Shown: positions 25,501-32,693, numbered from the stretch's first letter. The stretch: DNA of 32,819 bases from CAVEFW01 sp963643505 (GCA_963643505.1 CAVIKF010000016.1:1-32819); one strand, 5' to 3'. Notes: generated by a model from the sequence alone, not told the origin. Made by a program: numbers and translations.

Positions 25501-26313
25501 GTAGGCATTGCTCAAACAACTCGTACCAGCAAAATAGCTCTTAGGATCTTGGACAACGGGACCCTCGCAAACGATCTCCTTCAAGCTCGAGCAACCGTCG
25601 AAGCAGTACATGTTGATACACGCATTAGCGTTATAGACCTTCTCCAGGCCCTCGCTTTGAGCGTATTCCCTGGTGGGATAAGCCGTAAGCAGCGGAATGT
25701 CGATGGATTCCAAAGCAGAGCAACCTTGAAATGCTCCCCATCCGAGGAATTGAATCGTCTCGCCCTCGAAGTTGACGGATTTCAGGTTTGTGCAGCTACG
25801 AAACGCATAAAAGGGGACGTTCTCCACACCGGCAGGAATATTGACCTCGGAGACGGTGGAGTTTTGGAACGCTTGCGGAGCAAGGTAGGTCAGCCCAGAA
25901 GGAAGAACGACCTTGCCGATGCCGGAGTTGTTGAAAAAAGCCTTCTTGCCGACCGCGTAGACGGTAGCGCCATCGATTGTGTCGGGAATGACAAGCTCAC
26001 CGGTTCCGTTTTGCGTGACGCCGGTAATGGCAGCTCCGGTCTCATCGACCGTATAGGTGAGCGACCAACCATTTGCGCAAAAGACGATTGCGTTTTCGGA
26101 GGATGCAAAGCGATCGGTTGCCGTGACATAGGACTCGGCATCAAGGGCTTGCTCCTCGCTCAAGATCGACTCGTCATCAAGGGCTTCCTCCTCGCTCAAG
26201 ATCGACTCGTCGTCGCCTTGGGAGGAGGGTGTGGCAAGGGCGACAGAGGGTACCATAGAAAACGCCATCACACCAGATAAGAGAAGATTACACGTATGTT
26301 TTGCGACGCTCAT
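22507..26313 (-). CDS. Giant surface protein: LRR, CWB2-like and DUF4214 domains
   Basis: 1268 residues from ATG 26313 (AAGGAG 5 nt upstream; the preceding GTG is too close to it). Signal peptide to about 27 (VALA), then an acidic repeat (DDESILSEEEALDD). Residues of about 85-265 are BspA-type leucine-rich repeats (VVLPSGLTYLAPQAFQNSTV, LKSVNFEGETIQFLGWGAF). Residues of about 270-600 are unassigned. Residues of about 620-860 resemble cell-wall-binding repeat 2 (NASRVFFLQDDG, ITDIMLIGDTSCVSSAVEQQ, YGTIVVVDATNPVNVSAGAL), which tethers proteins to wall polymers. An Ig-like domain (GKDYTVSYADNVEPGTATV) precedes two DUF4214 stretches ending FCQSDEFEAICQ then GLTSGAR. Likely a wall-bound adhesin or ligand-capturing protein; its position between two ATPase/MoxR pairs ties it to the importer. 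Confidence 0.9.
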   Translation of the reverse strand: MSVAKHTCNLLLSGVMAFSMVPSVALATPSSQGDDESILSEEEALDDESILSEEQALDAESYVTATDRFASSENAIVFCANGWSLTYTVDETGAAITGVTQNGTGELVIPDTIDGATVYAVGKKAFFNNSGIGKVVLPSGLTYLAPQAFQNSTVSEVNIPAGVENVPFYAFRSCTNLKSVNFEGETIQFLGWGAFQGCSALESIDIPLLTAYPTREYAQSEGLEKVYNANACINMYCFDGCSSLKEIVCEGPVVQDPKSYFAGTSCLSNAYSGMKIVCKCATVSIPSGTGGASYVLVKDFYYTVDFYGNEDDAAKLNDCLGSVTYKAIERSTNSNNNLVSNYVTRTVPIMYNKEDATHLYSGSLNEQAPAAPQGKVWGIADHTLASAYDYFSGSAQAIAVDPEDLDYGWVSSPSIQKYYEGTLPTTSMGMGSSTYPTLQVQADGSIPELDQIVACAADGSALDSSAFTLEWQKGYTTIRDGYRGTMSYETTYQTCTIDDVSSAGYYMVRAVGTGEYADTATTWQTFYLEKPCPDTTQYLRDSVSEYIGNTVYAAAALMEKTPAFNVVLPSNDWRNQLLGAGFAGAGSGLMMYDCQDDYNSKMMEGCMLTKSKRYIILGTQQQVPQSAVATDERYLADYVAERAGENGTRYGKDSTTAQELSHAAISKFKAKNWSAAWGTTAIVASSTKELITESAAQLAYANASRVFFLQDDGTLDASDLEMLKADGITDIMLIGDTSCVSSAVEQQIVSNTGKTPARVLEGDNATQASIELARDLVNAGSNTYGTIVVVDATNPVNVSAGALYAAVSHGVLITCSTSADAKAIEDEFVDLIAKHGLAETSTLAVVGAFDYLEGAADAYFKSAWVEPVSTEITVGDTFENAGYLFKITDASTAQLVGLTGGAILSQAPRSVTYGGTTYTVSGVALDLTNASFSTIATQTATGQALTPEVVVTYAGQTLTEGKDYTVSYADNVEPGTATVTITGVGTYFGTLETTFIIEEAQSSDPVEAFAQRLYRNILGRSADAEGLAAQVSALRSGVAPAEIAYNYFNSAEYFSKGETAEQTVERVYQVMFGRASDKDGKAFWAGKMNDGMSVRAVIAGFSQAQEYKDYFSKIGLNNDEIPVYSGFADKVWNDDGREIYSGGNDRDLNQGATAFAKRMYTEVLGRDAEVEGLNVQAGAIVNGTACYQIALNFFDSQEFSNKKYNNTKIVTVAYQAILGRTGSSSEVSAWATRMQDTHMSVDELVYGFCQSDEFEAICQGYGLTSGAR

Positions 26314-26373
26314 CACAGCTCCTTATTTGCTAAAAGTAAAGATATGCCCGTTCACAACTAGACTCGGACCGAT

Positions 26374-26379
26374 ATTATA
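26374..26379 (-). promoter_or_regulatory. Candidate -10 box before the giant surface protein gene
   Basis: A perfect TATAAT on the minus strand lies about 60 nt upstream of ATG 26313 in an AT-rich stretch. No clear -35 is seen. The 214-nt gap 26314-26527 holds no gene; apart from this box and the ribosome site I see nothing convincing in it, including no clear terminator for the MoxR gene. It suggests the locus has an internal promoter here. Confidence 0.45.
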
Positions 26380-26527
26380 GGAATATAAGTATAAATTTGC
26401 ATGAACCAATTTGCCTTAACCGAGGTTTTTTGCCGTAAACGCATTTACAATCCATGGCCGATGGCAGGCTTTTGTCACACAACGACTGCTTTATGTCCCG
26501 CATCTTCCCCATCGCCCCTTTGGGTTC

Positions 26528-27535
26528 CTAGCGCGCCTCCCTTACGACGACGTCCTCGTCGGCGACACCGCGCAACTCGTCCGGAGAAACACTCGGAACG
26601 GCAATAGAATCGAGGATCGATTCGATGACGCTGCGGGCATCGCGCCCGTTGACCTTGGCCTCGTGGGTGAGCATGAGACGGTGGGGCAAGACGAAAGGAG
26701 CGAGGTATTTGATGTCATCGGGCACGACGTAGGTTCGTCCGCGCATGAGCGCATTTGCTTGGGACAACGCAATGAGCGCCAAAGAGCCGCGGGGGCTCGC
26801 GCCGCAACTGCACTCCTTGACGGTACGGGTGAAGTTGACGATTTGGACCGCGTAACGCGCAACGGAGCGGGAGACATATATCTCGCCCACCAGTGATTGG
26901 ACGCCCAAAACGGTCTCCCTCGACGCGACGCTGTGAATCCTTTTCTTGGCGGCTTGGCTTTTGAGAACCACGTCGACCTCTTGGTCCATGAGGGGGTAGC
27001 CCATGGAAAGCTTGACGATAAAGCGGTCAAGTTGCGCCTCGGGCAACGGATAGGTGCCGTATTGCTCGATGGGGTTTTGGGTCGCCAAGACCATGAAGGG
27101 CTCGGACAGTTGGTAGGTGTTGCCATCTACCGTGACCTGTCGCTCCTCCATGGCCTCAAGAAGCGCCGCCTGGGTCTTGGCAGAGGCGCGGTTGATCTCG
27201 TCGACAAGGACGAGGTTGCTCATGACGCCGCCGGGGCGAAACTCGAACTCGTTGGTCTTTTGGTTGTAAATCGAGAAACCGGTGACGTCGGAGGGCATGA
27301 TGTCGGGCGTGAACTGCATCCGGCTGAACTGGCACTCGATAGAGCGGGACAAACCCTTTGCGAGGCTTGTCTTGCCGGTTCCGGGAAGGTCCTCGAGCAG
27401 GACGTGCCCCTTGGCCAAAAGGCTCATGACGACGAGCTCGATGACCTCGCGCTTCCCGACTATGACCGTCTCTATGTTCTCGATGATCTTTTCGATGACG
27501 TCAGCGGCGTTTGCTGCTTGTTGGTCGGTGATCAC
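26528..27535 (-). CDS. MoxR-family AAA+ ATPase (copy 2)
   Basis: 335 residues from GTG 27535, which has a strong AAGGAGG upstream. Walker A LPGTGKTS, Walker B LVLVDEIN, ASAKTQAALLEAMEERQVTV, sensor 1 LATQNP, YPLPEAQLDRF, and a C-terminal lid with RGSLALIALSQANALMRGR. It is closely similar along its length to the copy at 19278-20255 but has a different C-terminal tail (GVADEDVVVREAR). It follows its own ABC ATPase in the same order as copy 1, so this is a duplicated ATPase-MoxR pair. Paralogues may serve different partners; only one DUF58/DUF4129 set is visible in the window. Confidence 0.94.
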   Translation of the reverse strand: MITDQQAANAADVIEKIIENIETVIVGKREVIELVVMSLLAKGHVLLEDLPGTGKTSLAKGLSRSIECQFSRMQFTPDIMPSDVTGFSIYNQKTNEFEFRPGGVMSNLVLVDEINRASAKTQAALLEAMEERQVTVDGNTYQLSEPFMVLATQNPIEQYGTYPLPEAQLDRFIVKLSMGYPLMDQEVDVVLKSQAAKKRIHSVASRETVLGVQSLVGEIYVSRSVARYAVQIVNFTRTVKECSCGASPRGSLALIALSQANALMRGRTYVVPDDIKYLAPFVLPHRLMLTHEAKVNGRDARSVIESILDSIAVPSVSPDELRGVADEDVVVREAR

Positions 27536-27543
27536 AATTCCTC

Positions 27544-27598
27544 CTTACCGTTTGCGCCTTACCGTTTGCGCCTTCCGTTTGCGCCTTACCGTTTGCGC
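27544..27598. repeat. 14-bp tandem repeat, four copies, at ATPase 3' end
   Basis: Units of CTTACCGTTTGCGC at 27544-27557, 27558-27571 and 27585-27598, with a 13-bp variant at 27572-27584. The last unit covers the stop and final codons (GRRKR) of the ABC ATPase; the rest fill the gap to the MoxR start. The paralogous ATPase ends at SPVF, so the basic tail here was probably created by the repeat. Confidence 0.9.
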
Positions 27599-28389
27599 CT
27601 TCCGTCGAACTCCGGCGCGCACATCCTCATGATCTCTTGGTTGTCGTGGGTGAACTCGACGAGCTTGACGTTGATGCCGTATGCGTCTTGGATGTTCTCG
27701 CGAGTGATGATCGAGGGGGCAGGGCCAAAGATCATGTTCTTGTTGCGCATGAATAACGCGACGTTTGCACCGGTCATAAACGCATGGTCAGGGTTGTGGG
27801 TGACCATGACGACCGCATAGCCCGCCTTAGCCAATTCGCGCACCTTCTCGATGACGCGCACCGCATTGCCGTAGTCAAGTGCCGCGGTAGGCTCGTCCAT
27901 GATCAGCAGCTTCGGCTCTTGGGCCAGGGCGCGGGCAAACATGACCATCTGCAACTCGCCTCCAGAGATATCCACATAGGGGCGGTCCCGCAAGTGGAGG
28001 ATGCCCATCTCCTCCATGGCGTTCTCGACTATTTGGGAGTCCTTGCGGGTAGGCTTGCCGCTCATGGATTTGCTCTTCGCGATACGGCCGAGCATGACGA
28101 CGTCCCTAACTTGATAGGGAAAGGGCTGGGTGTTCTTTTGCGCGACGTAGGCGATTTGTTCAGAGACCTGGGCCGCCGTCCAATTGGTGACATCGGAGCC
28201 GTCGAGGGCGATGGAGCCTTGAAGCAAGGGGCGGATTCCGAGGATGGTCTTGACCAGAGTCGTCTTCCCACATCCATTCGGTCCCAGAACACAACATACC
28301 TCGCCGCTCTGGACGCTGAAATTGACGTACTTTTGCACCGGCTTGTCTTTGTCATAGCCCACAAAGGCATCTCGGACAACGAGTTTCAT
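27586..28389 (-). CDS. FecE-type ABC ATPase (copy 2)
   Basis: 267 residues. Walker A GPNGCGKTT, Q-loop YVAQKNTQPFPY, signature ISGGELQ, Walker B LLIMDEPTAALD, switch His in MVTHNPDHAF. It aligns with the ATPase at 20285-21067 over its full length with no obvious gaps, then adds the tail DGRRKR. Both use ISGGELQ instead of LSGGQ, which supports recent duplication. No intact permease precedes it, only the C-terminal remnant at 28396; it may therefore be an orphan or share the downstream permeases. The start ATG lies 6 nt past the stop of that remnant. Confidence 0.93.
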   Translation of the reverse strand: MKLVVRDAFVGYDKDKPVQKYVNFSVQSGEVCCVLGPNGCGKTTLVKTILGIRPLLQGSIALDGSDVTNWTAAQVSEQIAYVAQKNTQPFPYQVRDVVMLGRIAKSKSMSGKPTRKDSQIVENAMEEMGILHLRDRPYVDISGGELQMVMFARALAQEPKLLIMDEPTAALDYGNAVRVIEKVRELAKAGYAVVMVTHNPDHAFMTGANVALFMRNKNMIFGPAPSIITRENIQDAYGINVKLVEFTHDNQEIMRMCAPEFDGRRKR

Positions 28390-28395
28390 GAGGCT

Positions 28396-28599
28396 TTATT
28401 CCCATCCTCTCATCTGTTTGGACATGATGATCGCGAACAGGGGCATCAAGGCGACACCTAAAACGAAACCGATGCCTTGGCTAACCGCGATAAAGGGGAT
28501 CACATCGGTCTATATCGCGGCAAGCGCCCTGCTTCGCGTGGCGCCCTCCGCTTTTCTGGTGCTTCCCTTAACCACGACCGCCTCATCCTCTATACCGGT
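28396..28599 (-). pseudogene. C-terminal remnant of a FecCD-type permease
   Basis: On the minus strand, immediately before the ATPase copy 2, a short frame encodes DVIPFIAVSQGIG, then VLGVALMPLFAIIMSKQ and ends MRGWE with TAA. The hydrophobic C-terminal helix and a terminal basic-Gly-Trp match the other permeases here (MKGW, RSWE). The frame is broken by TAG at 28510-28512, and a further TAA lies at 28600-28602; between the two stops the frame encodes a hydrophilic stretch (EAVVVKGSTRKAEGATRSRA) not clearly from a permease. Everything upstream is gone. A deletion fused its end to unrelated DNA. The remnant call rests on about 37 codons and on position. Confidence 0.6.
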
Positions 28600-28682
28600 T
28601 TACGTATATAGTCTGCCTGAAACGTACCGTTCCATGATACTCCTTCAAGGTTGATTTCGTATGCGAAATATATCTAAGCGAG

Positions 28683-28688
28683 TATAAT
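28683..28688 (+). promoter_or_regulatory. Weak candidate -10 box for the rightward envelope operon
   Basis: TATAAT lies downstream of a TTTCG-TATG-CGAAA inverted repeat (28656-28669) but about 350 nt before the first start codon at 29037, with no clear -35. The opposite strand reads TATACT here, so direction is uncertain. Confidence 0.25.
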
Positions 28689-28692
28689 TCAC

Positions 28693-28797
28693 ACGCGCTG
28701 CAACCCGGGCACGCACTGCTCGGCGTTCGCCGCGGGTCAGTACGCGCTGCAACCCGGCACGCACTGCTCGGCGTTCGCCGCGGGTCAGTACGCGCTG
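28693..28797. repeat. 48-bp tandem repeat in intergenic region
   Basis: A unit starting ACGCGCTGCAACCCGG and ending CGCCGCGGGTCAG occurs at 28693-28740 and, one base shorter, at 28742-28788; a third start (ACGCGCTG) follows at 28790. It lies between the permease remnant and the LicD gene, in a 440-nt stretch with no plausible gene. Confidence 0.85.
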
Positions 28798-28960
28798 AAA
28801 CTGGACACATCCCTTTAGGCGCGTACCTTTGGCGTGTCCCTTTGTTGAAGACGGCTCCCGCAAAGCGCCATCGCCCATGACGTAGTAAAATGGATTATTA
28901 CGCGCAGCGTGTAGCGTATGTGGCGTAGTGCGTATGGCGAAGCTTCTTTTGCGGAGCGCG

Positions 28961-29014
28961 AACGACGCAGCGCAAATGGCGGAACGCTAACGACGCAGCG
29001 CTAACGACGCAGCG
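28961..29014. repeat. Short GC-rich repeats before the LicD gene
   Basis: AACGACGCAGCG occurs at 28961-28972, 28989-29000 and 29003-29014, the last two as a 14-bp tandem. The surrounding 28895-29020 is full of related GCG/GTAGCG words, ending 22 nt before the LicD start, so it lies in the leader of that operon. Confidence 0.75.
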
Positions 29015-29036
29015 CGCCCCAATGAAAGGAACATCC

Positions 29037-29882
29037 ATGCCTTGTGCCGATATGCCAAACGTGTCCGACGAGGAACTCGAGGTCATCGAAAAGCTCCATG
29101 CGGTGAGCTTCAAGATGCTGCTCGACCTGGACCGCGTGTGCAAAGCCAACGACATCCAATATGTCATCTCCGACGGCACCCTCTTAGGCGCCGTCCGCCA
29201 CAAGGACTTCATCCCCTGGGACGACGACGCCGACGTGAGCATGACGCGCGAGAACTACGACAAGTTTTGCAAGGTCGCCGACCAGATGGGTCCCCATTAC
29301 ACCCTGTTTCGCCCGGAGTTGCGCACCGACGAGTTTTGGGACCACGTCACCCACCTGCGCTACGACTTGGTCCAAGTCCCCGACGGAGCATACGATCTCG
29401 ATATCTTCATCCTTGACCGTGCGCCCGCAAGCGAAACCGCGTTGTTCCCCTTCCGCCTCAAGGTCCTTTGGGGCATGAGCATGAGCAAGCGCCGCAACAT
29501 CGACTACTCAAAGTACGACTCCTTCGTGGGAAAGGCCGAGGCGTTCCTGTTAAGCCTGCTAGGCAGGCCGTTTTCCCTGGAAAAGCTCAACCGGATGTAT
29601 GTGAAGTCCGCATCTAAGTACAACGACGACCCCAACGCCACGAAGATGTGCCAATCCACGGCCATCCCCTGCGATTGGGGCGCCAAAAGCTACGAGGCCT
29701 CATGGTATGACGAACCCATTGAGATCGAGCTGCACGGCCATATGTTCCCAGCGGCAAGCAACCCCACCGGCCCGTTGAGCGCCATGTATGGGGACTTCAT
29801 GAGCTTCCCGCGACCGGAGTCGCGCGTTCCCAAGCACATCCACGGCATGGCAGACCAGGTCAAGTTTCTCGACGAGGCGTAG
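29037..29882 (+). CDS. LicD-family nucleotidyltransferase-fold protein
   Basis: 281 residues from ATG 29037, chosen over an ATG at 29022 because AAAGGA lies 6 nt before it. The LicD hallmark sits at about 44-68: VISDGTLLGAVRHKDFIPWD followed by DDADVSMTREN, with the metal-binding Asp cluster. Downstream it has YDLDIFILDR and a C-terminal AMYGDFMSFPRPESR, the usual end of the family. LicD proteins transfer phosphocholine or related phospho-substituents to teichoic acids or glycans at the cytoplasmic face. First gene of a three-gene rightward operon with a flippase and a phosphoesterase, which fits cell-surface polymer decoration. The substituent transferred is unknown. Confidence 0.9.
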   Translation: MPCADMPNVSDEELEVIEKLHAVSFKMLLDLDRVCKANDIQYVISDGTLLGAVRHKDFIPWDDDADVSMTRENYDKFCKVADQMGPHYTLFRPELRTDEFWDHVTHLRYDLVQVPDGAYDLDIFILDRAPASETALFPFRLKVLWGMSMSKRRNIDYSKYDSFVGKAEAFLLSLLGRPFSLEKLNRMYVKSASKYNDDPNATKMCQSTAIPCDWGAKSYEASWYDEPIEIELHGHMFPAASNPTGPLSAMYGDFMSFPRPESRVPKHIHGMADQVKFLDEA

Positions 29883-29888
29883 AGACCA

Positions 29889-31196
29889 TTGGCCGAGCGG
29901 ATCTCATATACCAAGAACCACGAGGAGATCCTTGCCGATTGCCAACGCGTACGCAAGCCCGCCACCCTTTGGAATCTTGCGGCATCCCTCATCAACGCCC
30001 TCACGAGCGTGGCGTTGCTGTTCATCCTGACCCGTGCAACCTCAGTCGAGATCACAGGCATCTTCTCCATCGCCTACGCCAACGCCAATCTTTGGCTCAA
30101 CCTCGGCAAGTGGGGCATGCGCTCCTACCAGGTCAGCGATTGGGCACAACGGTTCAGCTTCAACGAGTATTGGGTGAGCCGCCTCTTTTCCACCTTAATC
30201 ATGATCGCGATGGGCCTTCTGTGGCTTTGGTTCACCACCTACACCAACAACTATTCCGACTACAAGATCGCTGTGGTCGCCGTCATGCTCGTGTTCAAGG
30301 CGGTCGATGCGGTTGAGGACGTCTACCACGCCCGCTACCAACAACAAGGCCGCCTTGACGTGGCCGCCATGCTCTTGACCTTGCGCCTTGGCTCCACCTT
30401 GGTGTTGTTGGCAACGCTTGTCGCCTTCACCGGCGACCTGCTTATGCCTCTTGTCGTCTCGACAATCTACACCACGGTGTTCCTCGTCATCTCCGTGCTC
30501 GTCCTCGCAGCGAAAAAACCTTACGGCAGGCGCAGCGGTTCCGTCCGCATGCGCAACGTGTTCGAGCTCCTTTGGGACTCCGCGCCCCTCGCCGCGGAGT
30601 TGTTCTTGACATTTTACCTGACCAATGCAGCGAAATACGCCATTGACGGCATGATGAACGACGCCGCCCAAGCGGTGTTCAACTTCATCAGCATGCCTGT
30701 GTTCGTCGTGGCGTTGCTCGCAAGTACGATCTTCAACCCCCTCATCGTCGAGTTCACCGCCCACTACAACGAGGGTCGCCGCGCTCCTTTCATGGCCCTT
30801 TGCAAACGGCAGCTCCTCACGATCCTCGGCATCACCGTCGTATGCGACGCGGCTATTGCCTTGCTCGGCGTGCCTGTTTTGGGGTGGTTGTTCAACACGA
30901 GCCTTGATGCATATTGGCTTAACATGATCGTCCTTATGACCGGCGGTGGGTTTACCGCCCTGTCTTTTTTCCTCACCAACATCATCGCGGTCATGCGTGT
31001 CCAAAAGTGGCTGCTCGTGGGATATGTGCCCGCAGCCCTGTTCGCCCTTGTCGCCGCGGGCCCCTTCGTGGAGATGTGGGGCCTTGACGGTGCAAGCTGG
31101 GTGTATTGCGCCTCTGTTCTCATTCCTGCGGTGTTGTTCTGCATCATCTGCGCCATGTTGTTGCGCAAGCCTTTCCCGAAGGAAAACGATGACTAG
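29889..31196 (+). CDS. Wzx-like polysaccharide/lipid-linked glycan flippase
   Basis: 435 residues. The start is TTG 29889, 6 nt after the LicD stop, with only a weak ribosome site; the next ATG is too far in. About 12 hydrophobic helices run from LWNLAASLINALTSVALLFI to the last helix near SVLIPAVLFCIICAMLL, with the MOP-superfamily pattern of an amphipathic N-terminus (NHEEILADCQRVRKPAT) and paired helices. LWNLAASLIN and KYAIDGMMND are typical of oligosaccharide flippases. It would move a lipid-linked glycan across the membrane, coupled to the LicD modification. It is 8 nt overlapped by the next gene. Confidence 0.82.
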   Translation: MAERISYTKNHEEILADCQRVRKPATLWNLAASLINALTSVALLFILTRATSVEITGIFSIAYANANLWLNLGKWGMRSYQVSDWAQRFSFNEYWVSRLFSTLIMIAMGLLWLWFTTYTNNYSDYKIAVVAVMLVFKAVDAVEDVYHARYQQQGRLDVAAMLLTLRLGSTLVLLATLVAFTGDLLMPLVVSTIYTTVFLVISVLVLAAKKPYGRRSGSVRMRNVFELLWDSAPLAAELFLTFYLTNAAKYAIDGMMNDAAQAVFNFISMPVFVVALLASTIFNPLIVEFTAHYNEGRRAPFMALCKRQLLTILGITVVCDAAIALLGVPVLGWLFNTSLDAYWLNMIVLMTGGGFTALSFFLTNIIAVMRVQKWLLVGYVPAALFALVAAGPFVEMWGLDGASWVYCASVLIPAVLFCIICAMLLRKPFPKENDD

Positions 31197-32310
31197 ACCG
31201 ATCATCTCCCGACGTATTGCCGTCTCGGCAGGGTTCACCGTGGTGACAGGATGGCTTGTCTCGGGATGTACCGCAACCCAGACCGCCAATACCAAACCGG
31301 CCACAAACGTGAACCCGGATTACTCCCAATCCCTTGTTGGAGTCACTCTCCCCCACGCTGTCGACGAGAACGGATTTCTCTATTTCAACGACGAACGCGC
31401 ATTGTCCCTTTTGTGGTTCACCGACATACACGGCAGCGAGGAGAACCTTTCCCGGATCATGGCGTGGCGTGGGGCTCACAATGACTACATCGACGACGCG
31501 ATTTGTACCGGGGACATGGTCTATAGCAATTGCGAAAATGACTTCGACTATTGGACGTTGAACGGAGCCGCAGCAACGCTGACCTGCATCGGCAACCACG
31601 ATCGCAATTGCGGGGCCGACGGTTTTGATTTCTCTGGATTCTCTATGGCAGACGCCTACGAGCGCTACCTGTTCCCCTTCATCGGATATTGGGGTGACAC
31701 TCTCCACCACAACGCAGGCTGTACGTACTACTACAAGGACTACCCGCTCAAAAAAATCCGCCTCGTCGTGGTGGACAGCACCGAACAAGACGAGGACCTC
31801 GAGGCACAGCTGGCGTGGTTCAATGCCACTCTCGAGGCAACCCGACCCCTAGGCTACACCGTCGTCGTCGCTACTCACTTCATGCCGCCAGGGGCGGACA
31901 AGCTCACCTGCAACTTCTCCACTACCGAGCAAGACCCCATATCTTCAACGCACGCCAGGCACGTTTTGCCCCTCGCGTTTGTTGAGGCCGTCGACGCGTA
32001 CAAGCAAGTCGGCGGGATCTTCGCCTTTTGGATGTGTGGACACTACCATGTTGACATGGTGTGTCACGCGGAAGGTCACCCCGACCAACTCGTTATCGTC
32101 CAGGCGTGCGCGGTGTGCTGGGACAACTTCGGCGACCTCTATCGCGAGGAAGGCACCACCTCCCAGGACTGCTTCGGATATATCACAATCCACCCCGCAA
32201 GCAACCGAGTCCGCCTTGCTCGCATCGGCGCGTCACAAACGCATGCCGGCAACCACCGCGGCCACATCGTTATCGACTACAACACCATGGAGATCATTAC
32301 TTCAGCCTAA
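31189..32310 (+). CDS. Lipoprotein calcineurin-like metallophosphoesterase
   Basis: 373 residues from ATG 31189, which overlaps the flippase stop (ATGACTAG) and has AAGGA 6 nt upstream. The N-terminus carries a twin-arginine-like SRR and a lipobox ending VSGC (Cys 27), so it is exported and lipid-anchored. Metallophosphoesterase motifs are complete: D79 and H81 in FTDIHG, D109 in TGDMVY, GNHD at 135-138, VVATHFMPP and GHYHVDM near 284-290. These bind the two-metal centre. The extracellular placement suggests trimming of phosphodiesters or phospho-substituents on surface polymers, in line with its LicD and flippase neighbours; substrate is not known. No clear terminator follows; 32311-32410 holds nothing I can name. 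Confidence 0.92.
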   Translation: MTRPIISRRIAVSAGFTVVTGWLVSGCTATQTANTKPATNVNPDYSQSLVGVTLPHAVDENGFLYFNDERALSLLWFTDIHGSEENLSRIMAWRGAHNDYIDDAICTGDMVYSNCENDFDYWTLNGAAATLTCIGNHDRNCGADGFDFSGFSMADAYERYLFPFIGYWGDTLHHNAGCTYYYKDYPLKKIRLVVVDSTEQDEDLEAQLAWFNATLEATRPLGYTVVVATHFMPPGADKLTCNFSTTEQDPISSTHARHVLPLAFVEAVDAYKQVGGIFAFWMCGHYHVDMVCHAEGHPDQLVIVQACAVCWDNFGDLYREEGTTSQDCFGYITIHPASNRVRLARIGASQTHAGNHRGHIVIDYNTMEIITSA

Positions 32311-32411
32311 CGGATAGTAAAAAGAGGAGCAGGAGTATCACCACGACAATGGGACGAGCAAACCTTTCCCGAAGGACCCTCCCGAAGAAAGCTTTGCTTC
32401 ATGGCAGCTGC

Positions 32412-32542
32412 CACATGGCGCGGCACGCCATCATGTGACAGATACCCTGACAGATGCCTGCCCTGGTACCCCTGACAGGTGCCAGGTGCCTGTCACAAAC
32501 CGGTGTGCAAACCGAAACATGACAGGTGCCAGGAATCTGTCA
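32412..32542. repeat. Palindrome cluster (copy set B, part 1)
   Basis: Two 23-bp units at 32473-32495 and 32520-32542 begin TGACAGGTGCCAGG and end CTGTCA, the same family as at 8712-8807. A different hairpin precedes them at 32412-32437 (CACATGGCG pairing with CGCCAT-ATGTG across a short loop and a 3-nt bulge). It could end the phosphoesterase transcript but lacks a T-run. Confidence 0.75.
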
Positions 32543-32608
32543 CCGTGGCATTGCCGGAAGCGAGCTATTTCGCGTCAACCAGAGCAGGCCAAAACGAGCC
32601 AAAAGAAA

Positions 32609-32632
32609 GGGAGGATCCCGAAGGATCCTCCC
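32609..32632 (-). terminator. Intrinsic terminator after the right-edge DUF4214 gene
   Basis: A perfect 10-bp stem (GGGAGGATCC with GGATCCTCCC) with CGAA loop; read leftward it is followed by TTTCTTTT. It ends the transcript of the partial gene at 32694 and corresponds in place and form to the terminator at 8832-8859. Confidence 0.88.
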
Positions 32633-32650
32633 CTACAGTGCTCGCTTCAT

Positions 32651-32668
32651 GTGACAGGCACCTGTCAC
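32651..32668. repeat. Perfect 8-bp-arm palindrome (copy set B, part 2)
   Basis: GTGACAGG and CCTGTCAC flank a 2-nt centre. The counterpart at 8895-8912 has one mismatched arm position. It lies between the DUF4214 stop codon and its terminator in both places. Confidence 0.85.
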
Positions 32669-32693
32669 ATGTCACATGTCACAAGAGGACTGC

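Noticed and set aside
24340..26280. Long plus-strand open frame of 646 codons opposite the giant surface protein gene
   Set aside because: Its translation is Arg/Val/Gly-rich with no family motifs, no ribosome site, and it is the mirror of a gene with signal peptide and recognised domains; G+C-rich antisense frames stay open by chance.
28583..28878. Small minus-strand open frames across the 48-bp repeat
   Set aside because: They are created by the tandem repeat itself (repeated Arg/Ala/Gly words), without a ribosome site or known domain.
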